Assembly (NCBI GenBank): GCA_016699815.1
Contig: CP065012.1
Coordinates: forward strand, 930,001-994,000
DNA from: Chitinophagaceae bacterium
GTDB taxonomy: Bacteria; Bacteroidota; Bacteroidia; Chitinophagales; Chitinophagaceae
Direction of reading: 5' to 3'
DNA: 64,000 nt
Under the pieces are notes generated by a model. It saw only the letters and a list, made by a program, of their open reading frames with translations, searched no databases and was not told the DNA's origin. Below are positions 36,004-45,638 of this stretch, piece after piece. Within the stretch, counting starts at the first letter, position 1; the number at the start of each line of letters is the position of its first letter. The position numbers and the translations under genes were made by a program.

Positions 36004-37263
36004 TTAATTTTTTTCCAGGTATGGTAAAACATCAGGTAATGTAACCGGCCGCTGTTCATCATTAATATTAATTACAATGGCATAGCCTTTTGCACCTCCG
36101 CTTTTTCGCAGCATTTCTACAAGGCTATATTGGTCGCTGTATTGCAGCTTACCGGTTTCTTCGCTCCAGGTTTCTTTGGTTACCAGGCAACCTGCAGTAG
36201 GCGTAAACGGGTAATATATTTCGCCGGTATAAAATTGAGGGTTTACGGTGCTGCCATGGGCAATAATTTCTGTACGGCCCAGCATACCGGCAAAGTACGC
36301 CTGGTAAACCGGATAATAATTTTGAAAATTTTGCGGCAGCAGTTTTTTATAATCTTCTTTTTCCCAAACCGAATCTACTTTATTTACCTCTTTATAAAAA
36401 TGCGAAGCCTTATCTTCAAATGGCATTTGCATTTGTACATTTACCGATGGCCCAATAAAAGCATTATTGGAAACCTCAAATCCATCCATCCGAAAAATTC
36501 CCTCGGGTGTGTTTCCATTAGAAATATAGCCGGGCATATTGCTGATGCTCCTTGCCAGTTGTGGAACATGAAAAATATTCCCCTTGCTGTCCCGTACAAA
36601 ATTCCCATTGGCATCTCTTATTAAAACCAGGCCGGGATAATTCCGGTTTTTGCGCTGTAAGCTTATCAATAAAACATTACCAGGCAAATAATTTTTTTGA
36701 AAAAAGCCCGACAATTCGGGAACCGCATTTTTTTTATTGTATAAAGACGCCTGGTAATAGATTTGCTGGTAGTACGGGTTTTCTTTGTACATACTCATGC
36801 GCTCCTGTGTAAGATATTCAATATACACAGCATCGTCTTCATTGCCGCTATTTAAAATATAGTTTGCTGCCATAGCAAAAACTTTATCGTTGCTTATAAC
36901 GTTTAAATATTTTTTTACAGGGCCAATATATTTTACGGGATATTGTGCATTGAGCAAATCCAATAACGAGCGCTGATAATTACTACTTAAGTTGGGAAAT
37001 AAAACTACCGCTTTATCAATTTGGGTATTTACAAATGCAGATTTATATTGAATGAGCGCTATTGCGTCAAAGGCATTTGCCCAGGCTTCTTCATTATTTG
37101 CCGTAAGGCTATCCGACAGGTTTTTGAGGATAACATTGTTTACCACGTTACGGTAAAATTTTTCTCTGTTTTTCTTCAATACATTTTTCGTGTACAAAGT
37201 CATGGTTTGGGAAAAGCCCTGCAAGCAAAAAGCACAAAATAAAATTGCAAACCATTTTTTCAT
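36004..37263 (-). CDS. Exported YkuD-like (L,D-transpeptidase fold) protein
   Basis: 419 residues with a signal peptide (FAILFCAFCLQGFSQ). The first 200 residues are helical with no recognised domain. The C-terminal half has traits of a diverged YkuD domain: NTPEGIFRMDGFEVSN (like the 'TPTG.F' entry strand), then the catalytic-like pair in IIAHGST and TPTAGCLVTKE (His...Gly-Cys). True L,D-transpeptidases usually read HGT..p...SHGC[IV]R; here Thr-Ala precedes Gly-Cys and the Arg is missing. Peptidoglycan cross-linking is therefore possible but uncertain. No neighbours of related function. Confidence 0.6.
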   Translation of the reverse strand: MKKWFAILFCAFCLQGFSQTMTLYTKNVLKKNREKFYRNVVNNVILKNLSDSLTANNEEAWANAFDAIALIQYKSAFVNTQIDKAVVLFPNLSSNYQRSLLDLLNAQYPVKYIGPVKKYLNVISNDKVFAMAANYILNSGNEDDAVYIEYLTQERMSMYKENPYYQQIYYQASLYNKKNAVPELSGFFQKNYLPGNVLLISLQRKNRNYPGLVLIRDANGNFVRDSKGNIFHVPQLARSISNMPGYISNGNTPEGIFRMDGFEVSNNAFIGPSVNVQMQMPFEDKASHFYKEVNKVDSVWEKEDYKKLLPQNFQNYYPVYQAYFAGMLGRTEIIAHGSTVNPQFYTGEIYYPFTPTAGCLVTKETWSEETGKLQYSDQYSLVEMLRKSGGAKGYAIVININDEQRPVTLPDVLPYLEKN

Positions 37264-37382
37264 TGAATACCATTAAGGCAATAACACAATACTATAAAAT
37301 TTAACCTTAGTAAGTAAAGACATGGGAAGGTTTTGTGTTAAATAATTCAAAATCTTATTTCTTTCTTTTATTATTCAGTTAT

Positions 37383-39215
37383 TTATTTGGGTAGCAGGTT
37401 GAGTTTTATTTGTAATTCATCAAACTGCCTGGTATCTATTTCACCGGGTGCATCAATCATTACATCCCGCCCACTGTTGTTTTTGGGAAAGGCTATAAAA
37501 TCCCTTATACTTTCGCTGCCGCCCAGTATGGAGCAAAGTCTGTCGAAACCAAAAGCAATGCCGCCATGCGGTGGTGCGCCATATTCAAATGCGCCCAGTA
37601 AAAAGCTAAATTTATGTTGCTGTTCGGCTTCATCCATTCCCAATGCAGCAAACATTTTTTGCTGCAATTCTTTTTGATAAATGCGAATGGAGCCTCCGCC
37701 AATTTCGTTGCCGTTTAAAACCATATCGTAAGCATTAGCTTTAATATTGGCATAAGGATGCTTTAAATATTCTGCTGCATTTTCTATAACCGGGTTGTTA
37801 TTGATCATAACGTTTATATCCGCAGGCTTGGGAGAAGTAAAAGGATGGTGCCTTGCTACCCAGCGGTTGTCTTCTTCGGCATATTCAAATAATGGAAAAT
37901 CCAGCACCCACAGCAATTTAAATTCATCGGGCTTGCGCATGCCCAGTTGTGTGCCCATGTGCAACCTTAATTCGCTGGCGGCTTTACGGGTTCGCTCTTC
38001 GGCGCCGGCAACTATTAAAATTAAATCGCCTGCATTTGCACCGGCTGCTGCAGCAATTGCTTTTAATTTTTCTTCGCTGTAAAATTTATCTACGCTGCTT
38101 TTAAAGCTGCCATCGGCATTGCATTTAATAAATACCAGGCCCTTCATACCTATTTGCGGCCGTTTTACCCATTCGGTTAGTTCATCGGTTTGTTTGCGGC
38201 TGTATTCACTGCAGCCTGTAACGGCAAATGCAATTACGGTTTCGGCTTCATCAAATACCTTAAAATCTGCTCCGGATATTAATGAAGCAATATTTTCTTT
38301 ACCTGGGAAACTGTGTGCCGGAAATTTAAGGTTGCATAATTTCATATCAAACCTAATATCCGGCTTATCATTGCCAAAGGTCCACATGGCATGTTCCCAT
38401 GTGATGCGCTGAACGGCTTCGGGGTAATCCATATTTTTTATATCCTTAAAAATTTGTTTCACCAGGCCTTCAAACATTTGGAGAATGTCTTCCTGCTCTA
38501 CAAAACACATTTCGCAATCTATTTGTGTAAACTCAGGTTGCCTGTCGGCACGCAGGTCTTCATCTCTAAAGCATTTTACAATTTGGTAGTAACGGTCGTA
38601 GCCGCTCACCATCAATAATTGTTTAAAAGTTTGCGGGCTTTGTGGCAGTGCATAAAACTGGCCCGGGTTCATGCGGCTTGGCACCACAAAATCCCTTGCA
38701 CCTTCGGGTGTACTTTTTATAAGAAAAGGTGTTTCAATATCCATAAACCCTTTTAGGTGCAGATAGTTTCGTGTGCTGCGGCTTACGGCATAGCGCAGCT
38801 CCATATTTTTTTTAACGGCATTGCGTCTCAAATCGAGGTAGCGGTATTTCATACGCAGGTCGTCGCCGCCATCAGTATCATCTTGTATGGTAAAGGGCGG
38901 CACAGTGCTTTTATTAAGTATATTAAATTTTGAAACCAGTATTTCAATATCGCCGGTAGGTATTTGTGCATTTTTATTGCTGCGTTCATTTACAATGCCG
39001 GTTGCCTGCAATACAAATTCACGCCCCAGAGGATGGGCTTCCAATTGGGCATTAAGCTCTTCAGAAAACAATAATTGGGTAATGCCATAGCGGTCTCTTA
39101 GGTCCACAAATGTAATACTGCCAAACTTGCGAATGGTTTGTACCCAACCGGCCAGGGTTACTTCTTTTTTGCAGTCGGTAATCCTTAATTCGCCAGAGGT
39201 ATGCGTTCTAAACAT
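37383..39215 (-). CDS. aspS: Aspartate--tRNA ligase
   Basis: A class II synthetase of 610 residues from the start at 39215 (MFRTHTSGELRITDCKKEVT). An in-frame start at 39353 would add 46 residues with a membrane-like stretch (AEIILLGFIGVALLYI), out of place for a tRNA synthetase, and is rejected. The anticodon-binding domain has LAGWVQTIRKFGSITFVDLR; class II motif 2 is VKCFRDEDLRADRQPEFTQ; motif 3 is GIAFGFDRLCSILGG. The bacterial GAD insert is at about 300-420. It makes Asp-tRNA; it is not clear whether it also serves Asn. Confidence 0.96.
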   Translation of the reverse strand: MFRTHTSGELRITDCKKEVTLAGWVQTIRKFGSITFVDLRDRYGITQLLFSEELNAQLEAHPLGREFVLQATGIVNERSNKNAQIPTGDIEILVSKFNILNKSTVPPFTIQDDTDGGDDLRMKYRYLDLRRNAVKKNMELRYAVSRSTRNYLHLKGFMDIETPFLIKSTPEGARDFVVPSRMNPGQFYALPQSPQTFKQLLMVSGYDRYYQIVKCFRDEDLRADRQPEFTQIDCEMCFVEQEDILQMFEGLVKQIFKDIKNMDYPEAVQRITWEHAMWTFGNDKPDIRFDMKLCNLKFPAHSFPGKENIASLISGADFKVFDEAETVIAFAVTGCSEYSRKQTDELTEWVKRPQIGMKGLVFIKCNADGSFKSSVDKFYSEEKLKAIAAAAGANAGDLILIVAGAEERTRKAASELRLHMGTQLGMRKPDEFKLLWVLDFPLFEYAEEDNRWVARHHPFTSPKPADINVMINNNPVIENAAEYLKHPYANIKANAYDMVLNGNEIGGGSIRIYQKELQQKMFAALGMDEAEQQHKFSFLLGAFEYGAPPHGGIAFGFDRLCSILGGSESIRDFIAFPKNNSGRDVMIDAPGEIDTRQFDELQIKLNLLPK

Positions 39216-39501
39216 AAAAAATATGTTGAATAATGAATTGATGTATAAGAGTGCGACGCCAATGAAGCCCAATAGTATTATTTCTGCCGGGTACATAAAA
39301 ATCATTATGTTACCGGCTTTATCAACTTTGGGCAGCATCGTTGTGTCACTCACTTCAACGGCACCGGTTTAATGCAGCGCAATTGGGCGGCAAAGATAAT
39401 AAAATGAAATATGGCCAGGGCAACAAGTAGTAAATAAAAAACAGGCAAATACAATAGCTTTACGCCTTAGCCGAAAATTAACTAAATTGCAAAATAATTA
39501 T

Positions 39502-41505
39502 ATGAGCAAAAAAGGAAGTTCTAAAAAAAACGCAGCATCCAATATTTTGCAAGGTGTATTGGACATCAGCAAAAGCGGGATGGGATTTGTAAGTGTAGCA
39601 GGGCTGGATAAAGACATTATGGTAAAACCGCACGACCTGGGCAAGGCCTTTAATGGCGATACAGTGAGTGTACAGGTGCCGCAAAAAGGCGGTTTTAAAG
39701 AAAAAAGGGTGGAAGGTGTAATAACCGATGTGCTGCAGCGCAAGCAGTTGGTTTTTACCGGCAGCCTGCAAATCAATAATAATATTGCATTTTTTATAGC
39801 CGGCGGCGATAAAGGCATGCCCGATTTTTTTATTCCACCCCATAAATTAAGCGGTGCAAAAAATGGCGATAAAGTTGTTGCCAAATTTATAAAATGGAAC
39901 AAGGCCGATAAAAAGCCCGAAGGTGAAATAGTAGCCAAAATAGATGCGCAAAATGCCAGCGACCTTGCCATGAAAGAGCTGTTGCTGAACAATAATTTTT
40001 CGCTTTCATTTGATAAAAAGGTAATTGAAGAATCCCAAAAGTTATCACCCGATATTACACGTGAAGAAACCCGTAAGCGTAAAGATTTTAGGGATATACT
40101 CACTTTTACCATTGACCCTGCAGATGCCAAAGATTTTGATGATGCTATTTCTATACGCAATATGGATAACGGTTGCTACGAAATAGGTGTACATATTGCC
40201 GACATCAGCCATTTTGTAAAACCCGATACGGAATTGGATAAAGAGGCATACGCAAGGGCAACCAGCGTGTACCTGCCCGACAGGGTAAACCCCATGCTCC
40301 CGGAAAAAATATCCAATGAGCTTTGCTCCCTAAGGCCCAATGAAGACAAATACTGCTTTTCGGCCGTTTTTCAAATTACCAACAAGGCCGAAATAAAACA
40401 TAAATGGATTGGCCGCACTTTAATACACAGCAATCACAGGTTTACTTATGAAGAAGTGCAGCAAATTATTGAAACCAAAGATGGCCTTCATTTTAAAGCG
40501 CTTCTATTGCTCAACGACCTTGCCCAGCGTATGCGTAAAGAAAGGCTGAGCAAAGGCGCCATAAATTTTTCATCGCAGGAAGTAAAATTTAAACTGGATG
40601 AAACGGGCAAGCCTGTGGGCATAGAAATTAAAGAAAGTTTTGAAGCCCACCAGCTTATTGAAGAGTTTATGCTGCTGGCCAATAAAACAGTTGCCGAGTA
40701 TGTTTCAAAAATAAAAATCAATAAACAACCCATACCCTTTCCCTACCGGGTTCACGACAAGCCCGATGAAGAAAAACTAAAACCTTTTGTGGCTTTTGCC
40801 CGAAAATTTGGTTACCATTTCGATTTAAAAGATGAACGTTCTGTGGCACTTTCTTTTAATAAATTATTGAAGGAAGTACATGGAAAACCTGAGCAGCATG
40901 TGCTGGAGCAACTGGGCATACGTACCATGGCCAAAGCCATTTATACCTCAGAAAATATTGGGCATTATGGCCTGGGCTTTGAATTTTACTGCCATTTTAC
41001 ATCACCCATTCGCCGATATCCCGATGTATTGGTGCACCGAATTTTACAGCATTGCCTCGATAAAGATTTAAAGACGGATAAACACATGGAGGAAAAATGC
41101 AAACATTGCAGTGAGCGGGAACGTAGCGCCATGGATTGTGAACGCAGTGCCAATAAATACAAGCAGGTAGAATTCATGCAGCAATTCCTGGGAGATGAGT
41201 TTGATGCCGTAATCAGTGGCGTTTCCCCTTTTGGGTTTTGGGCAGAAACCCTGGAACATAAATGCGAAGGCTTTGTAAGCATTAGGGAATTGAACCTCAT
41301 GGATGAATTTCGCCATGATGAAACCGACTATGCATTGCTGGGGCAAAAAACAAAAAGAAAATTTCGCATGGGCGATAAAATAAAGATAAAAGTAGTAGCC
41401 ACCAACCTGGAAAAAAGGCAAATGGATTTTGAATTGCTACAGGACAATAAAAAAACCGGTAATAAAGCAGCTATAAAAAAGATACCTGCCAAACGCAAAA
41501 AATAA
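39502..41505 (+). CDS. rnr: Ribonuclease R (RNB family 3'-5' exoribonuclease)
   Basis: Started at the ATG at 39502 (667 residues); an upstream TTG at 39487 is less likely. The cold-shock-like N-terminal domain has GMGFVSVAGLDKDIMV. The RNB catalytic centre reads FTIDPADAKDFDDAISI, with the clustered Asp residues that bind magnesium. The family block YTSENIGHYGLGFEFYCHF then TSPIRRYPDVLVHR is present, and a C-terminal S1 domain (FDAVISGVSPFGFWAET) ends in a basic tail. RNase R degrades structured RNA. It is longer than RNase II and lacks the N-terminal helix-turn-helix of E. coli RNase R. Confidence 0.95.
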   Translation: MSKKGSSKKNAASNILQGVLDISKSGMGFVSVAGLDKDIMVKPHDLGKAFNGDTVSVQVPQKGGFKEKRVEGVITDVLQRKQLVFTGSLQINNNIAFFIAGGDKGMPDFFIPPHKLSGAKNGDKVVAKFIKWNKADKKPEGEIVAKIDAQNASDLAMKELLLNNNFSLSFDKKVIEESQKLSPDITREETRKRKDFRDILTFTIDPADAKDFDDAISIRNMDNGCYEIGVHIADISHFVKPDTELDKEAYARATSVYLPDRVNPMLPEKISNELCSLRPNEDKYCFSAVFQITNKAEIKHKWIGRTLIHSNHRFTYEEVQQIIETKDGLHFKALLLLNDLAQRMRKERLSKGAINFSSQEVKFKLDETGKPVGIEIKESFEAHQLIEEFMLLANKTVAEYVSKIKINKQPIPFPYRVHDKPDEEKLKPFVAFARKFGYHFDLKDERSVALSFNKLLKEVHGKPEQHVLEQLGIRTMAKAIYTSENIGHYGLGFEFYCHFTSPIRRYPDVLVHRILQHCLDKDLKTDKHMEEKCKHCSERERSAMDCERSANKYKQVEFMQQFLGDEFDAVISGVSPFGFWAETLEHKCEGFVSIRELNLMDEFRHDETDYALLGQKTKRKFRMGDKIKIKVVATNLEKRQMDFELLQDNKKTGNKAAIKKIPAKRKK

Positions 41506-41543
41506 CGATTGTGCATTGCAACAGCCGGGTTTAAAATTACAAC

Positions 41544-42509
41544 ATGAGAACTTTTGCTGAGCTATCTGAACTGTTTGAAGAAAAATTTAATTGCAGGCAT
41601 TTCCCTAATGAGCCGGCAACATTATACAACCCGGCGCAATATATTTTATCTATTGGCGGAAAAAGGATAAGACCCGTATGTGTACTGATGGGTAATGAGT
41701 TATTTGGGGAATTGGGGCCTAATGCATTTAACGCAGGCTTAGCCGTAGAACTATTCCACAATTTTACTTTGATACATGACGATATAATGGATAATGCACC
41801 CTTAAGAAGGGGGAAACCCACAGTGCATGTACAATATGGAACGCCTACAGCCATACTTACCGGTGATGTAATGTTTGCACAATCTTATGATTATATCTCA
41901 AGGGTTTCTAATGAATTTATTCATCCAGTTCTTAGCTTGTTTAATAAAACAACTAAAGAAGTTTGCGAAGGCCAGCAACTGGATATGGACTTTGAGCAAA
42001 AACAAAATGTAAGCATAGAAGAATACCTGCAAATGATTGCTTTAAAAACTTCGGTATTGCTTGGGGCAAGTATGCAACTGGGTGCTATTTTGGGAGGAGC
42101 AGGAAAAAGGAACCAGCAATTGATGTATGAGTTTGGCAAAAACCTCGGCATTGCCTTTCAGGTACAGGATGATTACCTAGATGCATTTGGCAACCCAGAT
42201 AAATTTGGCAAGCAGGTTGGCGGAGATATTTTATTGAACAAAAAAACAATTTTGCTTTTATTTACAAGAGATAATATCGGCCCTCAGCAAAAAAATGAAT
42301 TTAACGCGTTGCTTCAATCCAGCAATAAAGAAAAGGTGGGCAAAATGTTGCTTTTGTATAAATCATGTGGAGCCGACATTTATGCAAGGCAATTAAAAGA
42401 AAAATACTATAAGCAGGCTTTACAAAATTTAGAAGAAGTTGCCGTTATTAGTTCTAGAAAAAAAGCCCTGCAAAATTTGGCAGAATTTTTATTAAACAGG
42501 GAAAAATAA
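41544..42509 (+). CDS. Polyprenyl diphosphate synthase (trans-type)
   Basis: 321 residues. The first Asp-rich motif DDIMD (79-83) with RRGKPTVH and the second DDYLDAFG mark trans-prenyl transferases. GGKRIRPVCVL is the FARM-region entry. The residues before DDIMD (FHNFTLIH) are large aromatic and Phe, consistent with a short-to-medium chain product such as farnesyl or geranylgeranyl diphosphate, but chain length cannot be settled. It follows rnr by about 40 bases and may share its transcript. Confidence 0.9.
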   Translation: MRTFAELSELFEEKFNCRHFPNEPATLYNPAQYILSIGGKRIRPVCVLMGNELFGELGPNAFNAGLAVELFHNFTLIHDDIMDNAPLRRGKPTVHVQYGTPTAILTGDVMFAQSYDYISRVSNEFIHPVLSLFNKTTKEVCEGQQLDMDFEQKQNVSIEEYLQMIALKTSVLLGASMQLGAILGGAGKRNQQLMYEFGKNLGIAFQVQDDYLDAFGNPDKFGKQVGGDILLNKKTILLLFTRDNIGPQQKNEFNALLQSSNKEKVGKMLLLYKSCGADIYARQLKEKYYKQALQNLEEVAVISSRKKALQNLAEFLLNREK

Positions 42510-42703
42510 AAGAAATCGGCCAACATTTTTAAAAGTCAATTTATATATTAATTTTTAAATCTATATTTAAAAATAATTTTCTTTCTCCTTTATCATCAAT
42601 ATTTTATAAAGCATAAAATAGTTGTACAACCCTTTACCCGTTTACAATAGGAGCAAAAAAAATTTAAATCCCTGATTTTCTTTAATTTATTAAGAAAATA
42701 GTT

Positions 42704-42711
42704 TATCTTTG
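42704..42711 (+). promoter_or_regulatory. Bacteroidota -7 promoter box for the RRM protein gene, long leader
   Basis: TATCTTTG, a perfect TAnnTTTG box, lies 130 bases before the ATG at 42842. The predicted leader of about 120 bases is U/A-rich and ends in a run of A then T. The rest of 42510-42841 is AT-rich with no coding signal. Confidence 0.6.
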
Positions 42712-42841
42712 CGCTGCTCTAATGGTTTTGGTTTTAACACTGTTATCTGATATTGCTTTTTCTAAGTCCTTCAGTTCATTGTAAAGCATTAAGTCATTAA
42801 GGGATTTATAATTTATTTATTAAAAAAAAAGTTTTTTTACA

Positions 42842-43228
42842 ATGAACATTTATGTTGGAAACCTGAGTTGGTCAATGTCAGACGATGACCTCAGCAATTT
42901 ATTCACTCAATTTGGAAGCGTAACAAGCGCAAAAATCCTTAAGGACAAAGTTAGCGGTCGCAGTAAAGGTTTTGGTTTCGTAGAAATGGAAACCGATGAA
43001 GAAGCCAATAATGCAATTGCTAATCTTAACGAAACTGAAATTCAGGGCCGTAAGATTATTGTTAACCAAAGCCAGCCTCGCCCTGCCGGAGAAGGTGGTG
43101 GTGGTGGATTTAAAAAACGCAGTGGCGGATTTGGTGGTGGAAACCGTGGTGGTGGAAGCCGTGGTGGCTATGGCGGCGGTGGAAACCGTGGCGGTTATGG
43201 CGGCGGTAGAGAATCAAGGGATTATTAA
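42842..43228 (+). CDS. RNA-binding protein with RRM domain and Gly-rich tail
   Basis: 128 residues. One RRM at 1-80: RNP2 IYVGNLSW and RNP1 KGFGFVEM. The tail (about 85-128) is RGG-like with repeated GGGNRGG units. This is the common small RRM protein of Bacteroidota and cyanobacteria, thought to act as an RNA chaperone, often cold induced. Its long 5' leader suggests control at RNA level (inference). A strong terminator follows. Confidence 0.93.
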   Translation: MNIYVGNLSWSMSDDDLSNLFTQFGSVTSAKILKDKVSGRSKGFGFVEMETDEEANNAIANLNETEIQGRKIIVNQSQPRPAGEGGGGGFKKRSGGFGGGNRGGGSRGGYGGGGNRGGYGGGRESRDY

Positions 43229-43250
43229 TAACGTTATTCCATATAAACAC

Positions 43251-43280
43251 AAAAGCCTTTCTTGCGAAAGGCTTTTTTTA
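43251..43280 (+). terminator. Rho-independent terminator after the RRM gene
   Basis: AGCCTTTC (43254-43261) pairs with GAAAGGCT (43266-43273) across a 4-base loop, then a T-run. It lies 25 bases behind the stop. Confidence 0.88.
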
Positions 43281-43300
43281 TAGAACGAGCTTTACTGGTT

Positions 43301-45193
43301 TTATTTATTTATCAATAATTTTCCCGGATAAGAACGGAAGCCTACCTGTATTTTAAAAATATACATTCCTCTACTCAACTGCTGTGGCAGAATAAGGTTT
43401 ATTTGGTTCATGCCGCTGTCAATATATCTTTTTGAAATTATTTCCCCTAAAAATTTTCCGCTTATATCAAAGAGCTGCATTGAGATTTCTGTTCTTTTTT
43501 CTACAGTTACCTGCAAGTTTGCCTTATCGGTAACAGGATTAGGAAAAACGGCGTATGTAAATTCCAGCTGTGGATTTATATTACCCGTAGTATCGTCGGG
43601 CAAATCAAGTATGCTGTAATTGTTTTTTAAAAAAAGTGGTGAGCCGGTAAGGGCAATATTATCTTTCAATTGGTCTGTTACTGTATTTGACGCAGAAAAA
43701 TTCCATTCGTATTTATACAAATGAGCGGTAACATCGGCCGATAGCGGTATGCTAAATGTTGCCGATGCCGATTCGGAATTGTTGGCTGTTGTTTTGGCCC
43801 ATAAAACATATAAGTTTTCGCCAGCATTATTTTTATAAGCTGCGCCATCAATGGTAGCCGGTAAATTCAATGCATTGGTAAGCGTTTGGTTAAAGGTATA
43901 ACCAGATAATAACTGCGAAGTAGTTTTATAAGCCACACCTGCATCGGTAATTTTTTGCAGGTATGCCCCGCCATTCCATAGCGGCCCAATATTATGTAAA
44001 TCCTGGTACATGCCCATTACACTAAATGAGTTTGTTGCCGTATTATAGGGTTCCAGGTTGCCGAGGCAATATAATTGTGTTTGCAACAACCCTTTTTTAT
44101 GGCTGGTAACAAAAGATTTTATGATATAGTTCCGTTGCTCTGCCAGGCCGCCCCACTCGCCGCCAATGCTTTTGCCCGGTGCATTATTTTCGGTACAAAT
44201 CAAATATTTTTTGGGGTAGGTTATACCATTAAAACCCCGGTTGGCTAAAACAGTTTCAAATTCATTAATTGTAGCGCCAAACATCTGGCTGGCTCTGTCT
44301 GAGTTCCGGTTACTACTTCCCATATTAAGGTGTGGGTAAGAATGGAAACTCAATACATCAAAATATGCGCCACCAAAATTTGGATATGAGGCCGATACTG
44401 TGCCATCTGTGGGATTATCAGTATAGCGCAGGAGGCAATCTAAAAAACTTGCATAGCCAATACCACCCGGTGTTACATAAGCCGATGGATCAACCGATTT
44501 TATTACTTCGTAACTAATACGCAGCAGCCGTATATATTGATAAATGGGCACATAAATATTTTTTAACTGGCAGGCTGTGGGTGCATTGTTCCACCAACTG
44601 TCAGTGTAAGTTTGGTCTTTCCAGCCATACATGCCCCAATCCTGATCGGGTTCATTTACTATTTCCCAAAACCTTACATAGTTTTTATAAGTTTGGGCAA
44701 GGTTATAAATATATACTGCGTAATAATTATTTTCATTTACCGGCGTACCATTTACACCTCCATCCCAAATAGGTTCATACATATTGGCATAAAGCCGTGA
44801 GCTCTCTGAACAACCCTGGTATTTTGTATTATCTGCATGTGCGGCTGCTACAGGTAAATCTACAAACAGGGTGTGTTCTGCAAGCCCAATAGATTGAAAG
44901 TGTTGAAAGCGCCCATTCAGAATATTCATTCCCCAGGTTTCTGTAAACTGTTCATACACTTTGGGCCTTAGCGTTGTAACGCCAATTCCAGGAATATTTA
45001 AAGAAGGATTGCCAGCAGCAATATTAGAAGTTGTAAAATCATCCCATGACCCATCGTACCAGCCAAGGTTTATACCGTATCTAAAAGGGCCATTATAGGA
45101 ATTAACCTGAGTTTGGGCGTTAAAGGAAGGTTGGGCATTAACAAATAAAACCGCAAAGAGTAAGGATAGAAAAGCAATAAGCTGTTTTTTCAT
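43301..45193 (-). CDS. T9SS-secreted glycoside hydrolase-like protein (TIM barrel)
   Basis: 630 residues. Signal peptide 1-20 (LLFAVLFVNAQ). The catalytic part has clan GH-A features: FWEIVNEPDQDWG with the acid/base Glu after Asn, and a later KYLICTENNAPG where the Glu may be the nucleophile. A beta domain follows (about 440-540). The last 80 residues form a type A sorting signal: FAVFPNPVTDKANLQVTV and LSRGMYIFKIQVG...KLLINK. It would be exported by type IX secretion and processed at the surface. Relationship to GH39/GH5-like enzymes is by motif only; the substrate is not known. Confidence 0.82.
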   Translation of the reverse strand: MKKQLIAFLSLLFAVLFVNAQPSFNAQTQVNSYNGPFRYGINLGWYDGSWDDFTTSNIAAGNPSLNIPGIGVTTLRPKVYEQFTETWGMNILNGRFQHFQSIGLAEHTLFVDLPVAAAHADNTKYQGCSESSRLYANMYEPIWDGGVNGTPVNENNYYAVYIYNLAQTYKNYVRFWEIVNEPDQDWGMYGWKDQTYTDSWWNNAPTACQLKNIYVPIYQYIRLLRISYEVIKSVDPSAYVTPGGIGYASFLDCLLRYTDNPTDGTVSASYPNFGGAYFDVLSFHSYPHLNMGSSNRNSDRASQMFGATINEFETVLANRGFNGITYPKKYLICTENNAPGKSIGGEWGGLAEQRNYIIKSFVTSHKKGLLQTQLYCLGNLEPYNTATNSFSVMGMYQDLHNIGPLWNGGAYLQKITDAGVAYKTTSQLLSGYTFNQTLTNALNLPATIDGAAYKNNAGENLYVLWAKTTANNSESASATFSIPLSADVTAHLYKYEWNFSASNTVTDQLKDNIALTGSPLFLKNNYSILDLPDDTTGNINPQLEFTYAVFPNPVTDKANLQVTVEKRTEISMQLFDISGKFLGEIISKRYIDSGMNQINLILPQQLSRGMYIFKIQVGFRSYPGKLLINK

Positions 45194-45347
45194 AAGAATT
45201 TTAAGATATTGGTTTGCGTTTATAACGCAAAAATGAAGCCGAAGGTGTGCGAAATTTCTTTTAGTTTATTGTAGTAAAATCAATGATGATTTTGCTTGCA
45301 TATAAACTGCTATACGTTAATGGTTAAGAATGAATATTGCTTATTTT

Positions 45348-45533
45348 TTATAAAAAAGAAACCTCTGAAGCATGCAATCCGTCTATATACAGGAGAATTT
45401 GTTTTTCAAATTTTTCACCTGCAAAAACACCTGTTTTATTTGATTGATAACGAGTTAAAGCATTAAAAGCCTTTCTTTTATTTATTTTAGATAAAATAAA
45501 ACATTGAGCGGCAATGCAGTTAACATTAGTTTT
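45348..45533 (-). other. Possible coding remnant in an otherwise empty 440-base interval
   Basis: The 45194-45637 gap has no gene on the usual criteria. One minus-strand frame is open for 61 codons with protein-like composition (for example NKRKAFNALTRYQSNKTGVF then AGEKFEKQIL), but has no ATG, GTG or TTG start. It may be the tail of a lost gene or chance. I do not recognise it. Confidence 0.2.
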
Positions 45534-45610
45534 TTATAATCGGCAAAAAGTGGAATATTTATTTGCCCTGAACCCTAAACTGGTTAACCCTTAAAGCTAC
45601 CCTTTTTTGT

Positions 45611-45638
45611 AGCTAAAAATGCCTCATACAAATGGGGC
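45611..45638 (-). terminator. Probable terminator overlapping the stop of the HsdR-N-like gene
   Basis: On the minus strand GCCCCAT pairs with ATGAGGC (one mismatch, 4-base loop, 45621-45638), followed by ATTTTTAG. A second small palindrome, AGCTAC/GTAGCT, lies just beyond (45595-45614). Confidence 0.5.

Noticed and set aside
39216..39353. N-terminal extension of aspS by 46 residues with a membrane-like stretch
   Set aside because: Known AspS proteins begin at the position of the ATG at 39215; the extension is not like any synthetase domain.
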